This document shows, piece after piece, positions 7,423-14,611 of a stretch of DNA of 21,240 nucleotides. Each line of letters starts with the position of its first letter. Position 1 is the first letter of the stretch. Both the position numbers and the translations under genes were made by a program. Under the pieces are notes generated by a model. It made no database searches. It was not told the origin of the DNA and saw only the letters and a list, made by a program, of their open reading frames with translations. The stretch comes from Rhodococcus sp. (in: high G+C Gram-positive bacteria) (lineage in GTDB: Bacteria; Actinomycetota; Actinomycetes; Mycobacteriales; Mycobacteriaceae): positions 1 to 21,240 of the forward strand of contig JAAYXN010000216.1 in the NCBI GenBank assembly GCA_012515885.1, written 5' to 3'.

Positions 7423-8507
7423 TGCGAGTATTGGCAGCAATGAGTGGCGGCGTGGACTCGGCGGTCGCCGCAGCCCGTGCCGTCGATGCCGGACACGACG
7501 TCGTCGGCGTGCACCTAGCCCTCTCGACAGCGCCAGGAACACTGCGCACCGGCTCACGCGGCTGCTGTTCCCGCGAAGACGCCGACGATGCCCGCCGCGC
7601 CGCTGACGTGCTGGGAATCCCGTTCTATGTGTGGGATTTCGCGGACCGCTTCAAAGAGGAAGTCATCGACGACTTCGTTGCTGCCTACGCCGCCGGGGAG
7701 ACCCCCAACCCGTGCTTGCGCTGCAACGAGAAGATCAAGTTCTCTGCGCTGGCCGAACGCGCCATCGCGCTCGGTTTCGATGCTGTCGCCACCGGCCACT
7801 ATGCGCGCCTCGACGAGGGGGTGCTGCGCCGCGCCGTCGACGACGACAAAGACCAGTCTTACGTGCTTGCCGTACTCACAAAACTGCAACTGCAGCATTC
7901 AATGTTCCCGTGCGGTGACACCCCCAAAGAACAGATCCGCGAGGAAGCGGCCGAACGCGGACTGTCGGTAGCAAACAAGCCAGACAGCCACGACATTTGC
8001 TTCATCCCGTCCGGCGATACGCGGGCATTTTTGGGCGCCAAGATCGGTGTGCGACCCGGCGCCGTAGTCGACGCCAAAAGTGGTGAGGTGCTTGCCGAAC
8101 ACGAAGGCGTGCATGGCTTTACCGTCGGCCAACGCAAGGGACTCGGTGTTCAGGCCCCCGGACCCGACGGCAAACCCCGCTACGTCACCGAAATTGAGCC
8201 AGAAACCGGCACGGTCAAAGTCGGCTCCGCCGAAGACCTCAACGTGTGGTCCATCGAGGCCCGCGATGCGATCTGGACGTCCGGTCAGGCCCCGATAGGC
8301 CCCATTGAATGCATCGTCCAGGTGCGTGCCCATGGCGGCATCGTGCCTGCGGTTGCCGAAGCGGTGGGCACGGGAATCTCGATCGCGCTGCGTGAGCCGC
8401 TGACCGGTGTGGCAAAAGGCCAGGCCGCGGTGATTTACACCCCAGACGCTGGCGGCGACATCGTCATCGGCAGTGGCACCATTTCCGGCACCGCTAGCGC
8501 GTCCTGA
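7422..8507 (+). CDS. mnmA: tRNA-specific 2-thiouridylase MnmA
   Basis: A 361-residue cytoplasmic enzyme that thiolates U34 of Lys, Glu and Gln tRNAs, using ATP to adenylate the base and a persulfide as sulfur source. The PP-loop SGGVDS is at residues 8-13. The catalytic cysteine pair is C98 in NPCLRCN and C193 in DICFIPSGD. The conserved ATGHYA (124-129) and the C-terminal GFTVGQRKGLG block are present. GGAGG shortly before the ATG is a good ribosome binding site inside the end of the cysteine desulfurase gene. Length and motifs are normal. Confidence 0.98.
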   Translation: MRVLAAMSGGVDSAVAAARAVDAGHDVVGVHLALSTAPGTLRTGSRGCCSREDADDARRAADVLGIPFYVWDFADRFKEEVIDDFVAAYAAGETPNPCLRCNEKIKFSALAERAIALGFDAVATGHYARLDEGVLRRAVDDDKDQSYVLAVLTKLQLQHSMFPCGDTPKEQIREEAAERGLSVANKPDSHDICFIPSGDTRAFLGAKIGVRPGAVVDAKSGEVLAEHEGVHGFTVGQRKGLGVQAPGPDGKPRYVTEIEPETGTVKVGSAEDLNVWSIEARDAIWTSGQAPIGPIECIVQVRAHGGIVPAVAEAVGTGISIALREPLTGVAKGQAAVIYTPDAGGDIVIGSGTISGTASAS

Positions 8508-8512
8508 CTGTC

Positions 8513-9517
8513 GTGACCTCACTTTCAGTGGCCGGTGTCGTCACCGGCATGGGTTCGTGGCCGGGCACCGATCCGCGTGAAGCCGCCAATATCGTTGTCG
8601 GCGAGCTGGAGTCGCTGCCGCATCTTGTGGAACTGCCAGCCCGCGGTCTGGGTGCTGACCTTGTTGGCAGGGCGGCGGCGCTGTTGGTCGATATCCCGCT
8701 CGATGTGTCGACGACGGCGTATCAGGTTGCCTCCCACCGAGGTTCGGTGGCGAGGCGTGCCTCCGATTTTTTGGCGCATGACCTCGATGTCCTAGAGGAA
8801 ATCTGGGAAGTCGGTGGGCTACGCGGCTGCGGACGTCCAGTCAAAGTCCAAGCGGTTGGTCCGTGGACACTGGCGGCAAACGCGGAATTGTCCACGGGTC
8901 GAAGGGTTCTCACTGACAGGGGAGCGGTACGCGATTTTTCGGAATCGTTGACTGAGGGTGTGTCTCGTCACGCCGCTGAGGTCGCGCGACGCCTCGACTG
9001 CCCAGTGATTGTGCAGTTCGATGAGCCGTCGCTGCCTGATGTTCTTGCTGGCTCCCTGCCTGGCCGCAGCCGCTTTGAAACAGTGCCGGCTGTACCGGAG
9101 CCCGAAGCGCTGGCGGTGCTCGATGGCGCAATCGCAGGTGTGGGGGCAGACGTGATCGTGCATTGCTGCGGCTCGAAGGTGCCATGGGATCTGCTGCGTC
9201 GTAGCGGTGCACGCGCGATCGCGTTCGATGTGGCGATGGTGGACGATTCTGACTTTGACGGCGTCGGTGAACTTGTCGAATCGGGCAAGGAGCTCATAGT
9301 TGGTGCCGTACCGACCACGGCTTCGCCGCGTCTGGTCTGGCGTGACTGCGCCAAGCCGGTCGAGGATCTATTTAGCCAGCTGGGCTTTCCGCACTCCTAC
9401 CTGCGCGAACGAGTGGCAGTCAGCCCAAGCTGCGGCCTCGCGGGTACGAGCGAGAAGTGGGCGCGTCAAGCCCTCCGGCTAGCGGCCGATGTCCGCAGCT
9501 CGTTCGAGGACGAGTAA
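8513..9517 (+). CDS. Short MetE-like (cobalamin-independent methionine synthase C-terminal domain) protein, Rv3015c-like
   Basis: A 334-residue protein resembling only the catalytic C-terminal barrel of MetE. The N-terminus has VTGMGSWPGTDPREAA. VQFDEPSL (167-174) matches the DEP motif of MetE. HCCGS (H217, C219) and SPSCGL (C307) match the zinc His/Cys/Cys ligands. The glutamate ligand of MetE appears to be an aspartate here (IAFD, D239), which is uncertain without alignment. It lacks the MetE N-terminal half that binds folate, so standard methionine synthesis is not assured. A methyl-transfer role with another donor is possible. The GTG start at 8513 follows the mnmA stop by 5 nt, so it is probably the last gene of that operon. 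Confidence 0.85.
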   Translation: MTSLSVAGVVTGMGSWPGTDPREAANIVVGELESLPHLVELPARGLGADLVGRAAALLVDIPLDVSTTAYQVASHRGSVARRASDFLAHDLDVLEEIWEVGGLRGCGRPVKVQAVGPWTLAANAELSTGRRVLTDRGAVRDFSESLTEGVSRHAAEVARRLDCPVIVQFDEPSLPDVLAGSLPGRSRFETVPAVPEPEALAVLDGAIAGVGADVIVHCCGSKVPWDLLRRSGARAIAFDVAMVDDSDFDGVGELVESGKELIVGAVPTTASPRLVWRDCAKPVEDLFSQLGFPHSYLRERVAVSPSCGLAGTSEKWARQALRLAADVRSSFEDE

Positions 9518-9626
9518 GACGCCCGGCTATTACTCAGCGAAATTTGAGTAGGACTACGGATATCGATTCCAGCTCCAGCTGTCACTATTTATCCAGTGAA
9601 CGAAGCGAGCACAAGCGGCTTGGGTT

Positions 9627-9792
9627 GATCCTCTCACCGGGGAAAACGGGGTGAGAAGATCGGAAAAAGGGACCGCGCGAGGTGGGTGCTCGCAGACGTC
9701 ACTGAAGTCAATCGGCTTGGGGTGAGACGAATGGCTTCAGGGGGCGGATAACGGCGAGAGCTGCAGAGGGGGTCTGCAGCTCTCGCCTTTTT
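9627..9792 (+). ncRNA. Candidate structured RNA with four hairpins and its own terminator
   Basis: This lies in the 341-bp gene-free gap 9518-9860. Hairpin 1: 9627-9638 with 9650-9661, 11 of 12 paired. Hairpin 2: GCGAG/CTCGC, 9677-9681 with 9689-9693. Hairpin 3: 9702-9714 with 9728-9740, 12 of 13 paired including one G-U. Hairpin 4: a perfect 15-bp terminator stem, 9753-9767 with 9773-9787, then TTTTT. All four loops are G-rich (for example GGGGG in hairpin 4). No convincing reading frame covers the region. It could be an independent small RNA or the structured 3' end of the mnmA operon transcript. It does not match any RNA family I recognise, and the 5' end is unknown. Confidence 0.45.
9753..9792 (+). 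terminator. Strong intrinsic terminator
   Basis: A perfect 15-bp stem (GGCGAGAGCTGCAGA with its complement) around a GGGGG loop, directly followed by TTTTT at 9788-9792. It separates the upstream genes and RNA candidate from the tetR-exporter pair. Confidence 0.88.
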
Positions 9793-9814
9793 CGTTGTCG
9801 CCACACCGAAAGTT

Positions 9815-9840
9815 AATGTACATTTGTACGCGTACATTTG
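9815..9840. promoter_or_regulatory. Operator-like repeats upstream of tetR
   Basis: Two overlapping symmetries occur: the palindrome AATGTACATT (9815-9824) and the perfect 12-bp palindrome TGTACGCGTACA (9825-9836). The direct repeat GTACATTTG occurs at 9818-9826 and 9832-9840, spaced 14 bp. The block lies 21-46 bp before the tetR start, where an autoregulating TetR repressor would bind. That TetR is the ligand is inferred from position. Confidence 0.6.
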
Positions 9841-9860
9841 TTCGTTAACTGGAGGTGGGT

Positions 9861-10439
9861 GTGAACTCCCCGGTGGATGCTCCGCGCAAACGCGATCCCG
9901 AGCGTCGGCGCCAGGAACTCCTGGACGCGGCAACAGCAATCATCGTCGCCCGGGGCAGCGCAGCGTTGACGCACCGCGCTGCCGCGACACGCGCTGATCT
10001 GGCCCTCGGCACCGCCACCAAGTACTTCCCGTCCATCGACGAACTCCGGGAAGCAGCACTACGCGAGCTTGAGCGCGAAAACGAAGAAGCCCTCGACGCG
10101 ATCGAGCACGAGTTGGACCGGCTGACACCGGGCGCTGACCTCGCTGAAGTCTGCGCCGCACTCATGCACCGTTTCCTGTGCGATATACGTCAAGTTCGCG
10201 CATCAATGGCCATTTCGACCACTGCAATTTCCGATGAACGGCTACGGTCACTGGCGATGCGATGGACCGACCGGCTCGTCGAGATCCTGGCCCGCCATAT
10301 CAGCCGCGAACGTGCAGTGATCGCCGAAACTTTCCTCAACGGCGCCATGATGCACGCAGCCCTCCACGCCGAGCCGCTCACTGAAACCTCAGTCACCAAC
10401 ACACTCCACGCAATCTTCACCATGTCTGAAAGCCGATAG
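9861..10439 (+). CDS. TetR-family transcriptional repressor
   Basis: A 192-residue regulator with an N-terminal TetR helix-turn-helix (RRRQELLDAATAIIVARG, then ALTHRAAATRADLALGTATK, then YFPSIDELR) and a variable helical ligand domain. It probably represses itself and the exporter that starts 2 nt after its stop; the repeats at 9815-9840 are the likely operator. The GTG at 9861 was chosen because GGAGG (9851-9855) is 5 nt upstream. The in-frame GTG at 9855 overlaps that ribosome binding site and is less likely. The inducer cannot be told from sequence. Confidence 0.93.
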   Translation: MNSPVDAPRKRDPERRRQELLDAATAIIVARGSAALTHRAAATRADLALGTATKYFPSIDELREAALRELERENEEALDAIEHELDRLTPGADLAEVCAALMHRFLCDIRQVRASMAISTTAISDERLRSLAMRWTDRLVEILARHISRERAVIAETFLNGAMMHAALHAEPLTETSVTNTLHAIFTMSESR

Positions 10440-10441
10440 CC

Positions 10442-11989
10442 GTGTCTGACACTCAAGAAGCCGCTTCCACACTGTCGAAAAAGGCCCGCTGGTCCGCACT
10501 TGCGGTACTGAGCGCGAGCCTGCTCGTCATCACCATGGATATGACGATCCTCAACATTGCGCTGCCAGAAATGGCGGGCGATCTGCATCCGACGTCGGAG
10601 CAGCAGCTGTGGATCATTGACTCGTATTCGCTCGTCCTCGCTGGCCTTTTGGTCTCCGTCGCGGCCATCGCTGATCGCTGGGGACGACGGCGGATGCTGC
10701 TACTCGGCTACGCGATCTTCGCGATCGCATCGATGCTGGTTCTCTTCGCAGAAACCGCTGAAGGCGTGATCGCGATCCGAGTGTTCCTTGGCGTGGGTGG
10801 TGCCATGATCATGCCCACCACGCTGTCTCTGATCCGCGTGATCTTCACCAACGCGAAGGAACGTGCCACCGCGCTGAGCATTTGGGCTGCCGTATCCGGC
10901 CTCGGCGCCGTCATCGGCCCACTCGTCGGTGGCTTCCTTCTTGAACACTTTTCGTGGCATGCCGCGTTCCTGGTGAACGTGCCGTTGATGGTTGCCGGCA
11001 TCATCGCCGGATTCCTGCTCCTGCCGGAATCTCGCGTCACCAACCCCGGCAAGTGGGACGCCGTCGCGGCTGTTTTGTCGCTGGTCGGCATGGTCAGCTT
11101 GGTGTGGGCGCTCAAGCAGTTCGGTAAGGAAGCGAGCTTTGATGTTCCGCTTGCCTGGCTGGCGCTAGCCGTGGCGGTCACGACGCTGACGATCTTTACG
11201 CTGCGTTGCTTGCGGAGCGAGAACCCGCTGCTGGATTTGCGACTGTTCCGCAACCGCCAATTCTCTGCCGGCATCATTGCCGCGCTGGGTGCGACGTTCT
11301 CACTGATTGCTGCACTGCTCCTTGTTGCGCAGTGGCTGCAAATGGTCGAGGGCGCTTCTCCCATCGAGACAGGCGTACGTCTCATGCCGATCGCTATCGT
11401 CGGTGCCATCGCGTCACTGGCGGCACCGCCGCTCAGTCGCCTGATTGGTTCGCGGGCCGTGCTTGCGGGCGGACTCGCGTTCGCAGGATTGGGTTTGGTG
11501 TACATCGCGCTGGCTGGGGACAGCTTGAGCATGACGAACATGACCATTGCACTGTCCCTTGTTGGTGCCGGTATGGGTGCGCTCGCGATCGCGTCGGCGA
11601 TGATCATGGGCGGGGCACCCACCGAAAAGGCGGGTAACGCAGGCGCCATGGAGGAAACGTCGTACGAGTTCGGTGGCACGCTGGGGGTCACCATTCTCGG
11701 CAGCATTTCCGCTCTCGTCTACCGCTCGGCCCTGACCTCCAATGAGCAGTTCGAGCAGCTGCGTGCAGTATCTCCTGAACTGGCGGGACAGGCCGAAGAG
11801 TCCTTGGGTGCGGCGATGGTGATCGCGAACGAGTTGGGCTCGGAAGAACTAGCGGCCCAAGCCGGTGTGTCGTTTACCGATTCGCTGCAGTTCGCGGGCA
11901 CGGTCGGCGGCGGAATCATGCTGGCCGTTGCGGCAGCCGTGTTCTTCCTGACCCCGAAGGGCACCAACGTCGCCGATGTCGCGCACTAG
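10442..11989 (+). CDS. MFS drug exporter, DHA2 (14-TMS) family
   Basis: A 515-residue membrane transporter with the length and spacing of the 14-helix DHA2 drug:proton antiporters. MDMTILNIALP (32-42) matches motif D1, DRWGRRR (78-84) motif A, GLGAVIGPLVGGFL (153-166) motif C, and SWHAAFLVNVP (171-181) is a common DHA2 block. Members export cationic dyes, quinolones and other toxic compounds; M. smegmatis LfrA is an actinobacterial example. The GTG start is 2 nt after the tetR stop, so expression is coupled to the repressor. The substrate is unknown. The end lies 36 nt before the preferred ligA start. Confidence 0.93.
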   Translation: MSDTQEAASTLSKKARWSALAVLSASLLVITMDMTILNIALPEMAGDLHPTSEQQLWIIDSYSLVLAGLLVSVAAIADRWGRRRMLLLGYAIFAIASMLVLFAETAEGVIAIRVFLGVGGAMIMPTTLSLIRVIFTNAKERATALSIWAAVSGLGAVIGPLVGGFLLEHFSWHAAFLVNVPLMVAGIIAGFLLLPESRVTNPGKWDAVAAVLSLVGMVSLVWALKQFGKEASFDVPLAWLALAVAVTTLTIFTLRCLRSENPLLDLRLFRNRQFSAGIIAALGATFSLIAALLLVAQWLQMVEGASPIETGVRLMPIAIVGAIASLAAPPLSRLIGSRAVLAGGLAFAGLGLVYIALAGDSLSMTNMTIALSLVGAGMGALAIASAMIMGGAPTEKAGNAGAMEETSYEFGGTLGVTILGSISALVYRSALTSNEQFEQLRAVSPELAGQAEESLGAAMVIANELGSEELAAQAGVSFTDSLQFAGTVGGGIMLAVAAAVFFLTPKGTNVADVAH

Positions 11990-12012
11990 AGAGATATGTC
12001 GGTGGGAACCGA

Positions 12013-12018
12013 TAATCT
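12013..12018 (+). promoter_or_regulatory. Candidate -10 element for leaderless ligA
   Basis: TAATCT fits TANNNT and is followed by 7 nt and then GTG at 12026, with no ribosome binding site between. Confidence 0.5.
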
Positions 12019-12025
12019 TGGCGAC

Positions 12026-14170
12026 GTGAGTGAGACTGATCGTGACGGCAGCCAAGACAGCGCAATCCCAGACGGCGCTGTCGGCAGTGCACCTGCACCA
12101 GCGCCGACAGAAGTGCGGACGCGGTGGAACGAACTGGCCGACGAAGTACGCCAGCACCAGTTCCGCTACTACGTACGCGACGCACCCACAATCTCCGACG
12201 GCGCATTTGACCTGCTGCTCGGCGAACTCAACGGTCTCGAAGAGCAATACCCGGACCTGCGGGTCGCCGATTCACCCACCCAACTCGTAGGCGGCGGCTT
12301 CGCCACCGACTTCGCCTCGGTGGAACACCTCGAACGCATGCTTAGTCTCGACAACGTTTTCGACGAAACAGAGCTACGTGCCTGGGTCAGCCGCGTCGAG
12401 CAGGAAGCTGGTGCCAACCTGCACTACCTCTGTGAGGTGAAGATTGACGGCGTCGCACTCGACCTCGTCTATCGCGACGGCACCCTCGTCAGTGCCGCTA
12501 CCCGCGGCACCGGGGAAGTCGGCGAAGACGTCACGCTCAACGCGCTCACCATCAACGACATTCCGCAAACACTCACCGGCACCGACGAGTTTCCCGTGCC
12601 CGCCGTCCTCGAAGTACGCGGCGAAGTGTTCTTCCGTCTCGAAGATTTCGCGGCACTCAACGCCTCGCTCGTCGAAGAAGGAAAACCGCCCTTCGCGAAC
12701 CCGCGTAACTCAGCCGCCGGTTCACTCCGCCAAAAAAATCCGGCCGTGACGGCGCGTCGACGCCTCGGCATGATCTGCCACGGTCTCGGCAAAATCGAAG
12801 GATTTGAACCCTCTTCGCAATACGAGGCCTACAACGCGCTCGCAGCCTGGGGCCTGCCTGTCTCCACCCACACGGTGCGGGTTCAGGGCGCCGACGCCGT
12901 CGTCGAACGCGTCACATACTGGGGTGAGCACCGCCACGACGTCGAACACGAAATCGATGGTCTCGTGGTCAAAGTCGATGAGATGTCGCTGCACCGACGC
13001 CTGGGCTCCACTTCACGCGCACCCCGCTGGGCGATCGCCTACAAGTACCCGCCGGAGGAAGCCACCACCAAGCTCCTCGACATCAGGGTGGGGGTGGGCC
13101 GCACCGGCCGAGTCACCCCATTCGCGTTCATGGAGCCGGTCACCGTCGCCGGTTCCACCGTGTCCAGGGCCACCCTGCACAACGCGTCCGAGGTGGTCCG
13201 CAAAGGTGTCCTCATCGGCGACATCGTGGTGATCCGCAAAGCGGGCGACGTCATTCCCGAAGTTCTCGGACCCGTCGTGGATGTGCGCACCGGCGAGGAA
13301 ACCGCGTTCGTGATGCCCACGCACTGCCCAGAATGCGGCACACTACTCGCCCCCGCTAAAGACGGTGACGCCGATATTCGTTGCCCCAACCAGCAATTTT
13401 GTCCCGCACAGTTGCGTGAACGCGTCTTTCACATGGCGGGCCGCGGCGCCTTCGACATTGAGGTCCTCGGATACGAGTCGGCGACGAGCCTGCTCGAATC
13501 GGGTGCGATCACCGACGAAGGCGATGTTTTCTCGCTCACCGCAGATGACCTGCTCACCACATCACTGTTCACCACCGACAAGGGCGAGCTGTCCGCGAAC
13601 GGCGCCAAGCTACTCACCAATCTTGAAGCAGCCAAAGACAAACCACTGTGGCGGGTACTGGTGGCGCTCTCCATCCGCCACGTCGGACCGACAGCGGCGC
13701 GGGCACTGGCAAGCGAATTCGGTTCACTAGAGCGCATTCGCAGCGCAACGGTCGATGAACTCGCGGCAGTCGACGGTGTCGGCGCCACCATCGCCGCTGC
13801 CGTAGCTGAATGGTTCGACGTCGACTGGCACCGCGCCATCGTCGACAAGTGGGCTGCCGCGGGCGTGCGCATGGAAGACGAACGAGACGACTCCATCCCG
13901 CGCAATTTAGAAGGACTCTCGATCGTCGTCACCGGAACCCTGCAGGGCTTTACCCGCGACGGCGCCAAAGAGTCGATTCTTGTGCGCGGCGGCAAAGCGG
14001 CGTCCTCTGTCTCCAAGAAGACGGCGTTCGTCGTGGTCGGCGAATCACCCGGCTCCAAACACGACAAGGCGCTAGCACTCGGAGTGCCCGTCCTCGATGA
14101 AGCGGGCTTTCAGATACTGCTTGAGCAGGGGCCGGAAGCGGCCGCCGACGCTGCGGTCGCGTCCGAGTAG
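12026..14170 (+). CDS. ligA: NAD-dependent DNA ligase LigA
   Basis: A DNA ligase of 714 residues from this start. It seals nicks using NAD+ in replication and repair. In order: Ia domain with HQFRYYV; adenylation domain with the nucleotide-accepting lysine in CEVKIDG (K139); EVRGEVFF; NPRNSAAGSLRQ; EIDGLVVKVD; OB fold with GRTGRVTPFAF; a four-cysteine zinc finger (CPECG...CPNQQFC); HhH repeats with SIRHVGPTAARALA and VDGVGATIAAAV; and a C-terminal BRCT domain (LSIVVTGTLQGF). GTG 12026 was chosen because of the -10 element 7 nt upstream. ATG 11996 would add 10 residues and has a poorly spaced AGAGAG. It follows the exporter closely but probably has its own promoter. Confidence 0.98.
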   Translation: MSETDRDGSQDSAIPDGAVGSAPAPAPTEVRTRWNELADEVRQHQFRYYVRDAPTISDGAFDLLLGELNGLEEQYPDLRVADSPTQLVGGGFATDFASVEHLERMLSLDNVFDETELRAWVSRVEQEAGANLHYLCEVKIDGVALDLVYRDGTLVSAATRGTGEVGEDVTLNALTINDIPQTLTGTDEFPVPAVLEVRGEVFFRLEDFAALNASLVEEGKPPFANPRNSAAGSLRQKNPAVTARRRLGMICHGLGKIEGFEPSSQYEAYNALAAWGLPVSTHTVRVQGADAVVERVTYWGEHRHDVEHEIDGLVVKVDEMSLHRRLGSTSRAPRWAIAYKYPPEEATTKLLDIRVGVGRTGRVTPFAFMEPVTVAGSTVSRATLHNASEVVRKGVLIGDIVVIRKAGDVIPEVLGPVVDVRTGEETAFVMPTHCPECGTLLAPAKDGDADIRCPNQQFCPAQLRERVFHMAGRGAFDIEVLGYESATSLLESGAITDEGDVFSLTADDLLTTSLFTTDKGELSANGAKLLTNLEAAKDKPLWRVLVALSIRHVGPTAARALASEFGSLERIRSATVDELAAVDGVGATIAAAVAEWFDVDWHRAIVDKWAAAGVRMEDERDDSIPRNLEGLSIVVTGTLQGFTRDGAKESILVRGGKAASSVSKKTAFVVVGESPGSKHDKALALGVPVLDEAGFQILLEQGPEAAADAAVASE

Positions 14171-14178
14171 CAGATCAC

Positions 14179-14184
14179 TAGGCT
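14179..14184 (+). promoter_or_regulatory. Candidate -10 element for the small zinc-binding protein gene
   Basis: TAGGCT fits TANNNT and lies exactly 7 nt before the ATG at 14192, which has no ribosome binding site; a leaderless start is likely. Confidence 0.45.
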
Positions 14185-14191
14185 TGCACGC

Positions 14192-14521
14192 ATGCCGCGT
14201 CGAAATTCACCTAAGCGACCTCGGGGGAGTGCATCCGCTTCGCGGTATGACGACGCAGGCTCGCCCGCTGTTCCCTTCGGCGATGCACTGCTGCGCCGTG
14301 AAGAAGGCCCCGACGGTCAGATGTATTCGGTGCGCACCGTGCCCGGCGTGCGGGCAGTAAAAACCTATCGATGCCCCGGGTGTGACCACGAAATTCGGCC
14401 GGGTGTCGCGCACCTAGTGGCCTGGCCACACGAATACGGTGACTCTGCCGATCGCCGTCACTGGCACACGGGGTGCTGGTCGGGGCGCGGTACCCGCGGC
14501 GTCACGCGCCGCTGGTCCTAG
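14192..14521 (+). CDS. Small putative zinc-binding protein, conserved in actinobacteria, function unknown
   Basis: A 109-residue basic protein. Residues 1-30 are rich in Arg, Ser and Pro and look disordered. YRCPGCDHEIRPG (C61, C64) and RRHWHTGCW (H90, H92, C95) could form one zinc site, as in HNH-like or zinc-ribbon folds. The intervening VAHLVAWP strand is typical of this group, which I recall as a widespread actinobacterial hypothetical sometimes mislabelled an ATP/GTP-binding protein. No nucleotide-binding motif is visible. It lies 21 nt after ligA and ends at a convergent hairpin. A role in nucleic-acid binding is a guess. Confidence 0.75.
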   Translation: MPRRNSPKRPRGSASASRYDDAGSPAVPFGDALLRREEGPDGQMYSVRTVPGVRAVKTYRCPGCDHEIRPGVAHLVAWPHEYGDSADRRHWHTGCWSGRGTRGVTRRWS

Positions 14522-14569
14522 CTACTGCGTATATCTAGCTATTGCGAACCTCAGGCGCGGTTCCTGCTC

Positions 14570-14604
14570 GTTCCTTGCGCCCAGATTAACCAGGCGCAAG
14601 GAAC
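14570..14604. terminator. Convergent hairpin between the zinc protein gene and the coiled-coil gene
   Basis: A perfect 12-bp stem, GTTCCTTGCGCC (14570-14581) with GGCGCAAGGAAC (14593-14604), and an 11-nt loop. There is no T-run on either side, but its place between convergent genes suggests a two-way terminator. Confidence 0.55.
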
Positions 14605-14611
14605 ATCGGGA

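Noticed and set aside
9518..9860. SAM, cobalamin or guanidine riboswitch
   Set aside because: I could not match the conserved cores of these families, and the terminator lies before the tetR promoter region, so it would not control tetR as a leader.
10708..11706. 332-codon open frame opposite the MFS exporter
   Set aside because: It mirrors the exporter's codon bias and has no ribosome binding site or family match.
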